From Pycnococcus provasolii (Eukaryota; Chlorophyta; Pseudoscourfieldiophyceae; Pseudoscourfieldiales), in the NCBI GenBank assembly GCA_049487715.1, contig CP150559.1:62001-126000 (forward strand): DNA of 64,000 bases. The letters are read 5' to 3'. The notes under the pieces are model-generated. The model searched no databases and had not been told where the DNA came from. It worked only from the letters and a program-made list of their open reading frames with translations. This document shows, one piece after another, positions 7,901 through 17,201 of the stretch (its first letter is position 1; each line of letters opens with the position of its first letter). A program made the position numbers and the translations under genes.

Positions 7901-10853
7901 ATGGGTCGAGATGGCGGAAGAAGCGAAGGAGATGCGCGTGAAGCTGGCACGATGCGCGATGAAGATGAAAAACTCGCAGATTCTCGGCGCGTGGAGCCGA
8001 TGGGTCGAGATGGCGGAAGAGGCGAAGGAGATGCGCGTCAAGCTCGAGCGGTGTGCGATGAAGATGAAAAACTCGCAGATCATCGGCGCATGGACGCGGT
8101 GGGTCGAGATGGCCGAAGAGTCGAAGGAAATGCGTGTGAAGCTCGAGCGGTGTGCGATGAAAATCAAGAACCGCGAGATCCTCGGCGCATGGAACTGCTG
8201 GCTTGAGATGGTGGAAGAAGCTCAGGACATGCGCAATAAGCTGTCACGCTGCGCTATGAAGTTTAAGAACTCGCAGATTCTCGGTGCATGGAGCCGATGG
8301 GTGGAGATGGCGGAGGAGGCGAAGGAGATGCGCGTGAAGCTGGCTCGATGTGCGATGAAGATGAAAAACTCGCAGATTCTCGGCGCGTGGAGCCGATGGG
8401 TCGAGATGGCGGAAGAAGCGAAGGAGATGCGCGTCAAGCTCGAGCGGTGTGCGATGAAGATGAAAAACTCGCAGATCATCGGCGCATGGACGCGGTGGGT
8501 CGAGATGGCTGAAGAGTCGAAGGAGATGCGTGTGAAGCTCGAGCGGTGTGCGATGAAAATCAAGAACCGCGAGATCCTCGGTGCATGGAACTGCTGGCTT
8601 GAGATGGTGGAAGAGGCGAAGGAACAACGAGTCAAGCTGGCTCGATGTGCGATGAAGATGAAAAACTCACATATCATCGGCGCGTGGAGCCGATGGGTGG
8701 AGATGGCGGAGGAGGCGAAAGAGATGCGCGTGAAGCTGGCTCGATGTGCGATGAAGATGAAAAACTCGCAGATCATCGGCGCATGGAGCCGATGGGTCGA
8801 GATGGCGGAGGAGGCGAAGGAGATGCGCGTGAAGCTGGCTCGATGTGCGATGAAGATGAAAAACTCGCAGATCATCGGTGCATGGAGCCGATGGGTGGAG
8901 ATGGCTCAGGAGGCAAAGGAGGCAAGAATTATGCTTCGCCGAGCAGTTCTGAAGATGAAAAATGCGTCGCTTCATAAGGCATGGGTGATGTGGGTAGACA
9001 CGGTGAAGTATGGCCGAATCAATGAGCTTCGTGATGAAATATCGAAGCGCATTCGACTGGCCTCCGTCTACAGCGTCCTCCCCCTGCTGCAAATCGTGCA
9101 CGATGGTGCTCGACGGAATCTTGCGTCAACTGAGGAATACCTGCCTGAGGATCAGAAGCGCTCAAAGGTGGGGCAGGTGCACCTAGCTCGTGAGAGAGAC
9201 TTTATTGCGGAGACGGATCAAGTGTTTTCGTTCTTGAAATCCAACGCCGAAGAGCCTACCAATGAGACAGGCATCGAAGACCTGATTGGCCGCGGCCTCG
9301 ATATCGTTGGCGCACAGCTTACATATCTGCACAATCTGAGCATGAATCTGCGCGTCGATCGTGCGGAGCAGCAGAAAGTGCTGGAGAATCTCGAGCGTGA
9401 TGTGATGGAGGAACACGCTCGCCGCTCAGAGAGCGTCGTAGAGCGATTAGTTCACATCGTGGCGCGCGAGACGATCCAGGATGGTGCGAATGTCGACAGG
9501 GAACCGCAGGCCACACAAAATGGCGCAGGGCCTCCGGTTGACGGCGACGCAGAGAAATCTGTGGAAAAGAAGGAGTCTGTCGGCGAGCAGACCTCTGCCA
9601 GACCGGATGCAGGTTCAGATGAGCCTACATCGGCTGCTCCGACATCGGCTGCACCTCCTCCTTCTGTGGCAGGAAACATCCCAGCAATCGAGCATGAAGA
9701 TCGTGTGATGCAGATGACTGGCCAGGTGCGAACCCTCATCCGAGACATTCGAACCAACGCAATCTTCGACAAACAAAGGAATATCCTTAAGCGGCGGCGG
9801 CGAAAGGGTCCACTGCGTGCATCCCTTCGTCGTGCCGGGGGTAAAAAGGGTGTGCTGTCTGTTAAGATAGGTGGAACGGACGAAACCGGCGATGATGATG
9901 GTCAGGAAGATGAGGAGGATTATGACGACGACGAGGATTATGACGACGACGACGATGACGAGATGTATGGCGCACACATGCGTGGCGGAGGGGTCATTCC
10001 TCGGCGGCGTGGACGGCATCCCGATGACGAACATGTGCCTCAGATTCTTTCCGAGGCTGAGCAGGTGAATTTGTGGATTGAGGGCGAGGGGCTTCTTAAG
10101 AATGCTGTTGCGGGCACAATGCCGCCGAGTGGCGAGGAAATCCTTCCCGCGAATGGGGACATCCTGATCGATCGTCAAGCATCACTTCTCCTTGATGCCG
10201 ATGACCCGCTAACGATGCACACGGACTTGTTGACCATTGAGAGAGATGAATCGAGGCACGCGCCGCTTTATGGCCAGATGATGGATGAGCATTTAAGCGG
10301 CTCCATCTCGAATGCGGTCCGAAGGGGCTTGCGTTCCACAAAGCAGCTGTTCGATCCCGACAATCGCAGTCAGGAATCTATTCCCGATACTTATCAAAAG
10401 AATTACCACGACGAGGAGAAAGATGACAGGCACCACGTGGCCTTTTTCGACTCGCCGGTAACTGTTGCCGAGGAGCCAACACCAGCATATTCTAGGCCAG
10501 CTCGCACACCATTGTACGAGAGAGCAAGGCGAAATTCCGTGTCGACGACTAAGCGCGCATCAGCCGCCGCCGCCGCCGCCGCCGCCGATGCTGAGATGGA
10601 TCAGGGAGACGACGACGACAACTTGCTGTTCCACCGCAGCGAGCGAACTTCGTTCCTGCCACCACTTACCAATACAACCACGCCAAAGTCAGGACGTCAT
10701 ACGTCGCATTCTGGCGTTGCCGACATTTTAGGTTCGGTGCGCGCGAAGAGAAAGGCGTTCAATGAAGGGGTTGGCGCAGTGAATTCCGACGACGTTCTTC
10801 AGGTGCACTCAGCCACCAAGTTCAACCGGAGGTCGAATTCGAGCCTTGCTTAA
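4911..10853 (+). CDS. Giant Sfi1-like centrin-binding repeat protein
   Basis: An uninterrupted 1980-residue frame. Residues about 1-300 are helical, with degenerate Sfi1-type units containing F-x-x-W (for example CFEEW, CFHAW). Residues about 306-1360 are about 32 near-identical 33-residue repeats with the core GAWxRWVEMAEEAKE. Sfi1 repeats are long-helix modules with a conserved Leu/Phe-x-x-Trp that each bind one centrin, and Sfi1 proteins form filaments at spindle pole bodies, centrosomes and basal bodies. The C-terminal part (from about 1550) is polar, with acidic Asp/Glu runs, a poly-Ala run and Ser/Pro-rich stretches, so it is probably disordered. The start is the first ATG of the frame, preceded by an in-phase repeat-rich leader. 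The repeat identity implies recent expansion. Role at the basal body is inferred from the family. Confidence 0.8.
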   Translation: MQASAQRELVNDVLVGVKLIDREIATQRQTLVENTEDAFVEARAKLTVILQKQQPLDEKIMALNSIFDGTLKKLRDGTADFFEHVQSQVTDSETTLKKWDTVQEALRKLFMRNAFSCFEEWRTYAAAMAQKAKEEEFEKFNRTSVRQAMMRFARRHEVAMFEAWHEAAVEQRERREARQLLRDRAGAFDQLNSQLEELTQQRMKMVVLRMLGKVTTKCFHAWRMLTESERNAREQEERFQELSSVSKEMEALNEQRLHAAARRFMNSLVAKAFTPWKEQVELKRRLKKAMRRMMASQLAAAFARWTDMAEEAKEQRVKLARCAMKMKNSQIFGAWSRWLEMVEEAKEMRVKLARCAMKMKNSQIIGAWSRWVEMAEEAKEMRVKLERCAMKIKNREILGAWTRWVEMAEEAKEMRVKLERCAMKMKNSQIIGAWTRWVEMAEEAKEMRVKLERCAMKIKNREILGAWNCWLEMVEEAQDMRNKLSRCAMKFKNSQIIGAWSRWVEMAEEAKEMRLKLARCAMKMKNSQIIGAWSRWVEMAEEAKEMRVKLERCAMKMKNSQIIGAWSRWVEMAEEAKEMRVKLERCAMKIKNREILGAWSRWLEMVEEAKEQRVKLERCAMKMKNSQIIGAWSRWVEMAEEAKEMRVKLERCAMKMKNSQIIGAWSRWVEMAEESKEMRVKLERCAMKIKNREILGAWNCWLEMVEEAQDMRNKLSRCAMKFKNSQILGAWSRWVEMAEEAKEMRVKLARCAMKMKNSQIIGAWSRWVEMAEEAKEMRVKLERCAMKMKNSQIIGAWTRWVEMAEEAKEMRVKLERCAMKIKNREILGAWNCWLEMVEEAQDMRNKLSRCAMKFKNSQIIGAWSRWVEMAEEAKEMRVKLERCAMKMKNSQILGAWSRWVEMAEEAKEMRVKLERCAMKMKNSQIIGAWTRWVEMAEESKEMRVKLERCAIKIKNREILGAWNCWLEMVEEAQDMRNKLSRYAMKFKNSQIIGAWSRWVEMAEEAKEMRVKLARCAMKMKNSQILGAWSRWVEMAEEAKEMRVKLERCAMKMKNSQIIGAWTRWVEMAEESKEMRVKLERCAMKIKNREILGAWNCWLEMVEEAQDMRNKLSRCAMKFKNSQILGAWSRWVEMAEEAKEMRVKLARCAMKMKNSQILGAWSRWVEMAEEAKEMRVKLERCAMKMKNSQIIGAWTRWVEMAEESKEMRVKLERCAMKIKNREILGAWNCWLEMVEEAKEQRVKLARCAMKMKNSHIIGAWSRWVEMAEEAKEMRVKLARCAMKMKNSQIIGAWSRWVEMAEEAKEMRVKLARCAMKMKNSQIIGAWSRWVEMAQEAKEARIMLRRAVLKMKNASLHKAWVMWVDTVKYGRINELRDEISKRIRLASVYSVLPLLQIVHDGARRNLASTEEYLPEDQKRSKVGQVHLARERDFIAETDQVFSFLKSNAEEPTNETGIEDLIGRGLDIVGAQLTYLHNLSMNLRVDRAEQQKVLENLERDVMEEHARRSESVVERLVHIVARETIQDGANVDREPQATQNGAGPPVDGDAEKSVEKKESVGEQTSARPDAGSDEPTSAAPTSAAPPPSVAGNIPAIEHEDRVMQMTGQVRTLIRDIRTNAIFDKQRNILKRRRRKGPLRASLRRAGGKKGVLSVKIGGTDETGDDDGQEDEEDYDDDEDYDDDDDDEMYGAHMRGGGVIPRRRGRHPDDEHVPQILSEAEQVNLWIEGEGLLKNAVAGTMPPSGEEILPANGDILIDRQASLLLDADDPLTMHTDLLTIERDESRHAPLYGQMMDEHLSGSISNAVRRGLRSTKQLFDPDNRSQESIPDTYQKNYHDEEKDDRHHVAFFDSPVTVAEEPTPAYSRPARTPLYERARRNSVSTTKRASAAAAAAAADAEMDQGDDDDNLLFHRSERTSFLPPLTNTTTPKSGRHTSHSGVADILGSVRAKRKAFNEGVGAVNSDDVLQVHSATKFNRRSNSSLA
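5830..8990 (+). repeat. 99-bp coding tandem repeat with 396-bp higher order
   Basis: The 33-residue units are 99 bases long. Unit types differ at fixed places (SRW, TRW, NCW; EMRVKLER, DMRNKLSR). The NCW unit recurs at 7004, 7400, 7796, 8192 and 8588, exactly 396 bases apart, after an earlier copy 693 bases (7 units) before the first. Blocks of four units have thus been amplified together. Confidence 0.9.
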
Positions 10854-11003
10854 GTAGAAAAAGATTGCAACTGCAGTGTACGTCGGTGCGTTTCGACGTT
10901 TTTTTCTTCTTATTTTCTGAATGATGAATGATAGGTGTATGTATGATAACAACAATTAAGAACATTTATTTGTAAACTTAGCAATTATTAATTAATTTAC
11001 TCT

Positions 11004-11760
11004 CTACCCCAATTTGAGATCGAGAATCGCTAGTTCTCGCATTATGAATATCTGCGCTTTGGTGCCGATGTCTCCACTGAGTTCGTCTAGTGCATGCAAG
11101 ATCGAGTCTGTGTTGTGAGCACAACCCGCCTCCATGAATCTCTGGATGAAGGCGTCTGTGATAGCGCCCCGTACGATGTCTAAAAACTCACTGCCCTTAT
11201 GAGTTTCTGTAATGGCGCGTTGGAGGGCGTCCGTCTCGAGCTGCTCGGCATGACGCGTGACCCAGTGTCCCGCGCTCGGGCTGCTCAACCACGCGCTCTT
11301 CGAGGACGTCATTCACCGCGCGTGCGATGCGCTCTCCTCTACCACGTTCGGCTCATTAGTCTCCGGCGAACAAACCGACGGCGACAAGCCGTAACACAAC
11401 GGTAACAAAGCATCTATAGTCTCGTGTAAAGTATCAATCTTCGGATGGTTCCATTTGACCTTTTCGTTGTACCAGCCGCTTTTGTATAGCACAATGTCCC
11501 TGATCGCTGATAACTCTGTTACAATGGGGCTTTGGGCATCTAGCACGCCGCTGCGAGCGCGGTGGCATGGCAGTGCGAGCCGTTGGGGGAGGTGGTACTG
11601 CATGTCCCAAGATAAGCATGTCGAACTGTCGAAGGGCATGAGCGGGATCCCCCAACCACTCCCCCGTTGAAGGTACTGTAACCAAAGCAGAGTACAAAAG
11701 TGGCTGGCACCCCTGATGGCGAGGTCTAGGAAGTTCTCGTGAGAAAGGAAGGTAATCCAT
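11004..11760 (-). pseudogene. Frameshifted coding region, unknown protein
   Basis: Three minus-strand frames in succession look protein-like. One covers about 11760-11590 (STGEWLGDPAHALRQFD), a second covers about 11560-11350 (VLYKSGWYNEKVKWNHP), a third covers about 11340-11260 (RIARAVNDVLEERVVEQ), and the second frame returns from about 11255 to the stop at 11004 (DIVRGAITDAF). The second frame is cut by an in-frame TGA just before the ATG at 11312. No GT...AG introns convincingly join the pieces. It is either a decayed gene or a gene with several sequence indels. I do not recognise the family. Confidence 0.35.
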
Positions 11761-11923
11761 CCGTAATAATGAATCGCTCCGGGAGTGTTGTCTGGTCCCC
11801 GGACCCCCTGGCCCCCTGGGGAAATCTACCCCCGGGGGGGGGTGGCGGCTCCCTTGGCTGTCAGTCGTTCAGATCACACCAGGTACCTGATCACATCCCC
11901 ATCATATTGATCCTACTAGTATC

Positions 11924-13099
11924 ATGTCCCTCGCGGAGAAGGTTGCGGACACGACGCACGGCAAGGTGCACGTGCCCTGGGGCGCGGATGGGAGCGGCAA
12001 GTACACGCTCGCCACCAAGGGGTGCTTCGACGTCATCGCCAACTGCTACGACCTGCTGGAAAAGGCGTGCGCGGAAATACCGCTCCCCGAAAACAACAAG
12101 CCGTTCGTCATCGCCGATCTCGGAACCGCGGACGGAGGAACGTCGATGCCCACGCTCCGACGCGTCATCGACGCGATCCGAAAGAGGGACCCGTCGCGTC
12201 AGATCCTAGTCTGCTACGAAGACCAGCCCAACAACGACTTCAAGAGCCTCTTCTTCTACACGCAGGGTCTCCTCAAAACGGGCGTCGCGGGTGTCAAGCC
12301 GCTCCTCGAAGGGTACGAAAACGTCTTCGTGCTCGCGAGCGGAACGGGGTTCTACAACCAGTGCTTCCCGGACAACTACGTGCACCTCATGCTCTGCTGC
12401 ACAGCCATGCACTGGCTCTCCAAGCAGCCTTGCACAATCAAGGGACACATGCACCACACCAGCCACTCCGTCGATGCCAAAACCAAGGCTGCTTTTGCGG
12501 CGCAGGCCAAACTTGACTGGGACCAGATCATGTCGAGCCGTGCGCGTGAGCTCGCCCCCGGTGGACGATTCGTCATTGCCAACTTCTGCGTCGATGCCGA
12601 GGGACAGCTGCTTGGCAAGCACAACGACATGAAGCACAGCATGTACGACATGAAGTACGTGCTCTGGCAGGAGATGGCGACGGAGGGACTCATCACGCAG
12701 GAGGAGGTGGACCGCACGACATTCTATAACTACTACCGATCCGTCGACGAGCACATGGACACGTTCTCCGAGGGTGGTGCCGCGCATGCGCTGGGTCTTC
12801 GCGTCAAGAGGGGCGAGACGCGCGTCGTTCCGTGCCCGTACCGCGCCGCCTGGATGGCGAAGCGCGGCGCGCAGGCGGGCACGCCCGAGGCTCTCGAGTA
12901 CGCGCGCGGCATGGTTCCCACGATGCGCACGTGGTCGAACAGCACGTACACGAGCGCCTTGAATGAAGAGCGTTCCGCTGAGGAGAAGGGCAAGCTCGTC
13001 GACGAGCTGTTCGAGCGTCTCGCGAAGAAGACGGCGGCGGAGCCGACGGAGATTGCCATGCCGTACTGCCACTGGTACGCGGACATCACGAAGGAGTAG
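11924..13099 (+). CDS. SABATH-family SAM-dependent carboxyl methyltransferase
   Basis: 391 residues, close to the usual 350-390 of the family (Methyltransf_7). The SAM-binding motif IADLGTADGGTSM lies near residue 67. It is followed by the family block NNDFKSLFF and by SGTGFYNQCFPDN...HLMLCCTAMHWLS, which matches the SABATH 'S-x-S-L-HWLS' signature. A W-x-x-x-x-x-RA-x-EL-x-PGGR block sits before the C-terminal half. SABATH enzymes methylate carboxyl groups of small acids (salicylate, jasmonate, benzoate, indole acetate) or ring nitrogens (xanthines); the substrate here cannot be read from sequence. It lies on the same strand 1.06 kb upstream of the amino acid dehydrogenase/oxidase fusion. No intron and no obvious targeting signal. 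Confidence 0.82.
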   Translation: MSLAEKVADTTHGKVHVPWGADGSGKYTLATKGCFDVIANCYDLLEKACAEIPLPENNKPFVIADLGTADGGTSMPTLRRVIDAIRKRDPSRQILVCYEDQPNNDFKSLFFYTQGLLKTGVAGVKPLLEGYENVFVLASGTGFYNQCFPDNYVHLMLCCTAMHWLSKQPCTIKGHMHHTSHSVDAKTKAAFAAQAKLDWDQIMSSRARELAPGGRFVIANFCVDAEGQLLGKHNDMKHSMYDMKYVLWQEMATEGLITQEEVDRTTFYNYYRSVDEHMDTFSEGGAAHALGLRVKRGETRVVPCPYRAAWMAKRGAQAGTPEALEYARGMVPTMRTWSNSTYTSALNEERSAEEKGKLVDELFERLAKKTAAEPTEIAMPYCHWYADITKE

Positions 13100-13102
13100 A
13101 GG

Positions 13103-14161
13103 GTGAACGAGCTGTTGCACCTGCTATTCCTCGAGGGAAATAAGTAATACGTAATAAGTTTAGTACATAATAGTCTAAGTAATAAGTAGCATTATTTCAT
13201 AATACACACAGAATCGATCGAAGACTGTTGTACTGTAAGACTGTATGTGGTGCAGTACCAACGATCCCACCGTGTTATGTATTTGAAACCCCGAAAACGT
13301 TGAAACCCTTTTTCCCATTTCCAGGACCAGGTTGATATTTCCGTCTGTTCATCAGCTCTTATCGTAGTGGGAAATGCGAAGCTTCTCTCCCACGACCACG
13401 CACCTCGACCACGCACCTCGACCACGACCCCCAACCCCCAACCCTCAACCCGCGTCGCGCCCACAAGTCGAGGTTCCTGATTCGGAGCCACATACCGGGC
13501 GATGAGAGAGGTCGACGAGAGGCGGACTGCAAGCGGGACCTGGCTGGGGCCTGGGGGTGGCGGCCGCGGACGTCTTCACGGACTTCACACCGCGACCACG
13601 ACCACAAAGGGCTTTGTTGATGCCGATGATGATGCCGATTCTGTATGCTTTGTTGAACCTAGTCTATGTAGGGTAGTTGATGCCTCCTCTTCAAATTTGG
13701 TGCGGCTGAGGCTTACCCTTTAGGGAAAAAATACAACCCACCCAGCCGACTTCCCAACTTCACGGATCCACACGAAACTGCACAATTGCAGCCAAGAGCC
13801 AAACACACCCAGCGACCAGCGTTTGGGTCAGGAGTTTGCGTCCCTTGCAAATTGCTTAACGCAACCAAATATCCAACCCAAAGCCAAAGCCGACCGGTCC
13901 CACGCTCCCCACCCCACGTGCTTGGGTTGGGGATCCCCTATTCTATTCTATTCTGTTGCCGACTCACAACCTCCCATTGAAAGAACAGGGAGCAACGAGG
14001 GGGGATGGAAACAGGGATCCCCAAACGGTTTGTAATCCCAGCACTCCACCCGCTCCCCACTCCGGAGGCTCGTCCCCCGGCTGACCCACTCCCTCCCTCC
14101 GACCTGCCGCCAGTCTAGATCGATCACTTTTGTCACCCATTGCAGGGTCAAAGCAGGCACA
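13103..14161. other. Intergenic, no gene recognised
   Basis: Holds the 3' flank of the methyltransferase gene and the upstream region of the fusion gene. It has CGACCACG repeats near 13390-13440 and a pyrimidine-rich stretch before 14162. I see no coding frame with protein-like composition, no RNA gene and no clear promoter motif. Confidence 0.4.
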
Positions 14162-16612
14162 ATGTCCGTGCATTTTAACCCCACGGCGATGGAAGCCATC
14201 CCGCAGAGCGTGATCGACCTGTGCAGCGACTCCGGAAACGCCATCGAAGTGCACAAGTTCCACCTGCAGCGAACCGCGCTCACGATGTTCATCGGAAACG
14301 AAGGGGACCTCTCCACCATGCGACCGGGAAACGGAGGGTGCAGGCTCTGGCACTACGCTACCGAGAAAGACGCCATCGAAGAGTGCCGAGGACTCTCCAA
14401 CGGAATGGCCAAGAAGCACGGCGTGTACAACACCGGATTCAGAGGTGCCAAGCTCGTCGTGCCCATCAACGACGTATCCAAAATTCACAAGAAAAACCTC
14501 ATGGAGGATGTCGCCGACGTTCTCAACAGCGTCGGGGGAGGAGGTGCCGTATACACAGGTTGCGACCTCAACATCACGCTCGATGACATGGACCACCTCA
14601 TGGCCAAGACGCCGTTCGTGCTCGCAAGCGTGGGATCGGACACGGATCCCAACGTGGCCACGGCGTACGGCGTCGTCGGCTCGCTGCTGGGTGCTTTCGA
14701 GGCGCGAAACCTGCCCGTGCAGGGTACGCGCCTCTTCGTGCTCGGATGCGGCGCCGTCGGAAGCGAGGTGAGCAAGATCATGGCGTCGATGGGCGCGCAC
14801 GTGCTCACCAGCGACCTCGACGCCTCCAAGGCGGACATTGCCGGGTGCACGAACGTCTCCGAGGAGATTGCCGCCAACGACGGACGGTGGTTCGACGTTC
14901 CGTGCGACGTCTTCTGCCCCTGCGCGTGCAGCCGCATCGTCACCAAGGAGGCGATCCACAAGCTCTCCTCCAACGGCTGCAAGCTGCTCTGCGGCGCGTC
15001 GAACCTGCCGTTCCGCTGCGAGGGCGCGTACGAGGATGCGTGCCGCCTCGGCGTCGAGTTCATCCCCGAGGCGGTCACGAGCGCCGGCGCGGTGATCGTC
15101 GACAGCGTCGAGTTCTACGCCAACGCGCAGTTTATCAAGTGCGTGCCGCTGGAGCTCTACCACTTCACGCGCCACCTCACGCGCTCCAAGACGCTCGAGA
15201 TCATGCGCACCGCCGACAAGTACAAGACGACGCCGCGTGGCGCGCTGCCTCTCACGTGGGAGACGCTCAAGGGATCTGAGCCCGTTGGAAGCCGTTTCGG
15301 CAAGTGGCGCTTCGAGAACACGATGCGTGTCGACGTGCTGATTGCCGGCGGGGGCATCGCCGGATGCGCCGCGGCGTACGAGCTGTCGAAGGACTCGCGC
15401 CAGCCCAGCGTGATGGTGTGCGAGCGTGGCGCCTCGGTGGCGCCCGAGGATGCGAGCAGCAACGGGGACAGCCGCATGTTCCGTCGCATGTACTCCGATC
15501 CGTTCTACAGCCACCTGCAGAGCGACGCGCTCGCGATGTGGGACGAGGTGGAGCGCGCGTACGGCAAGAAGCTTCTCAAGCGTCACGGCCTGCTGTTCTT
15601 CGGCGAGGACGACACGGGCGAGACGTGCGAGGGATCCATCCCCGGATGCGAGGAGGTGATGGACAAGCTGAAGGTGGACCACGACAAGCTCGGCAGCAAG
15701 GCAATATCCGCGCGTTTCAACGCGCTTCACCCGCGCTCCAACGACCGCGGCCTGTTCGAGAAGGGAGCGGGATCCATCCTGGGGAGCGAGGCTTGCCACG
15801 CGATGGCATCTCTGGCGTCACGTCGTGGCGTGGACCTGCGCTTCAATGCGCCGCTCGAGTCCATGGTCGAGCTGAGCAGCGGCGGCGTGTTCGCGGCAAT
15901 CGGAGGCGAAATGCCCATCCTGGTGCACGCCGGCAAGCTCATCCTGAGTGCAGGTGCATGGACGAACCCGCTGCTGACAATGCTTCGCGGACGCCCTCAG
16001 CTGAATTTGGACATCCAGAGCGTGTGCTGGGGACACTACGAGATGCCGCGCGAGGTTGCGACGAAGGTGCCGCAGTGGTTCTGCTTCCGCAAGCCGGACC
16101 ACAGCAGGCTTGACGGTGGGCTGTACTACGGATTCCCCGTCGAGGAGCACGAGTTGAGCAAGGCGCGCCCCGCCGTGAAGGTGGGCATCGACTACACGCC
16201 CGACGGACGTGCCTGGCACCCGGCGACAATGCGCGACTTCGACTACACGCCGAATCGCGAAGTGGCTGCTCGCATCGACGAGCACGTTCACGAGATTTTC
16301 GGCGGCAAGGCGAGGCGTCGCGAGCTCGTTTGCTCGCCGTACACGGTGACGCCTGACCAGGATTTCGTGCTCGGATACCTTCCTGGCCACCCGGACGTCG
16401 CGGTGTTCACGGGCGGATCGGGACGAGCCTTCAAGTTTGGGCCGCTGCTTGGCAAGCTGCTGGCAAATACCATCACCGGCAACAAGATTGGTGAGGAGAT
16501 TGCGAAGCGGTTCAACCCGGCGCGCCCGTCGGTGTGGGTTGGGCACCTGGAGGAGGATGAGCTTCCAGAGGTGAGCAAACACCAGGCGCACGTGCAGCAC
16601 GCGCGCATGTAG
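14162..16612 (+). CDS. Amino acid dehydrogenase fused to sarcosine-oxidase-like flavoprotein
   Basis: An 816-residue open frame. Residues 1-385 form a Glu/Leu/Phe/Val dehydrogenase: catalytic lysines equivalent to leucine dehydrogenase are visible at K84 or K85 (GMAKKHG) and K97 (RGAKLVV), the catalytic Asp at D135 (TGCDLNITLDDMD), then a Rossmann GCGAVG motif. From M388 a second domain starts with GGGIAG, the FAD-binding motif of the DAO family. It ends with TPDQDFVLGYLPGHP and GGSGRAFKFGP, typical of monomeric sarcosine, pipecolate and N-methyltryptophan oxidases. The Cys that binds FAD covalently in those enzymes (C-x-YT) is Ser725 here, with C724 next to it. Inferred activity: oxidative N-demethylation of an N-methyl amino acid, then NAD-dependent deamination of the product. 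Both halves look intact. Cytosolic or peroxisomal location is undecided; no clear C-terminal PTS1. Confidence 0.85.
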   Translation: MSVHFNPTAMEAIPQSVIDLCSDSGNAIEVHKFHLQRTALTMFIGNEGDLSTMRPGNGGCRLWHYATEKDAIEECRGLSNGMAKKHGVYNTGFRGAKLVVPINDVSKIHKKNLMEDVADVLNSVGGGGAVYTGCDLNITLDDMDHLMAKTPFVLASVGSDTDPNVATAYGVVGSLLGAFEARNLPVQGTRLFVLGCGAVGSEVSKIMASMGAHVLTSDLDASKADIAGCTNVSEEIAANDGRWFDVPCDVFCPCACSRIVTKEAIHKLSSNGCKLLCGASNLPFRCEGAYEDACRLGVEFIPEAVTSAGAVIVDSVEFYANAQFIKCVPLELYHFTRHLTRSKTLEIMRTADKYKTTPRGALPLTWETLKGSEPVGSRFGKWRFENTMRVDVLIAGGGIAGCAAAYELSKDSRQPSVMVCERGASVAPEDASSNGDSRMFRRMYSDPFYSHLQSDALAMWDEVERAYGKKLLKRHGLLFFGEDDTGETCEGSIPGCEEVMDKLKVDHDKLGSKAISARFNALHPRSNDRGLFEKGAGSILGSEACHAMASLASRRGVDLRFNAPLESMVELSSGGVFAAIGGEMPILVHAGKLILSAGAWTNPLLTMLRGRPQLNLDIQSVCWGHYEMPREVATKVPQWFCFRKPDHSRLDGGLYYGFPVEEHELSKARPAVKVGIDYTPDGRAWHPATMRDFDYTPNREVAARIDEHVHEIFGGKARRRELVCSPYTVTPDQDFVLGYLPGHPDVAVFTGGSGRAFKFGPLLGKLLANTITGNKIGEEIAKRFNPARPSVWVGHLEEDELPEVSKHQAHVQHARM

Positions 16613-17201
16613 GCGTGGGCTTCTGTTGTTGGCTCAGAGCCGGTTCGGTTGTCATTGCACAGATGCAGATGTGCAACAAGATGGGGAATTATGGATGGGC
16701 GCCGCCGCTTATTTTATGGGGAATTTATCACAACACTGGAAATAAGACTGGGCGGCGGCGTCTCACCAAGCGGGTACAATAAAAATCGAATAATAGATAT
16801 AAAGGCACGCACACTATATGGCGTGCTTTTATATCGTCAATAACGACTTAGATATCAGATAATATAGCAAATATATACTGTCGTTTCGGATCGTGTACGA
16901 CGTCGTATACGCAGAAGAAAGGACATTGTGGCATTATTATATATACACAGACATATAAATATCATAATGAACATACCATATATTCTTTCCAAAAACAAAA
17001 AATTCTTTTTAATAAGATGATGAATAACATTCTTTCACAAAACAATTATCTTCGTCTTTATTTCGTATTTTCGTCTTTTCGTCTTTTCGTCTTTCCTGAA
17101 ACACGAAATGCCGACGCGCACGCGCACGCGCACGCACTCCCCACAACAAACACATGTCTCTCATCTTCTCCCCACTTCGAATTTGCACAGCATGAATGAA
17201 T
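16613..17201. other. AT-rich convergent intergenic region
   Basis: 3' flanks of the fusion gene (plus) and the coiled-coil gene (minus). Bases about 16770-17100 are strongly AT-rich compared with the rest of the window, with runs such as TATATATA and a repeated TTCGTCTT near 17060-17095. No gene seen. Confidence 0.4.

Noticed and set aside
5477-8875. Series of minus-strand and alternative-frame open frames inside the Sfi1-like gene
   Set aside because: They are shadows of the 99-bp coding repeat and recur with the same period.
13964-15799. 611-codon minus-strand open frame opposite the dehydrogenase/oxidase fusion
   Set aside because: It is the antisense of a GC-rich real gene with conserved catalytic motifs; the antisense is His/Arg/Val-rich with no domain.
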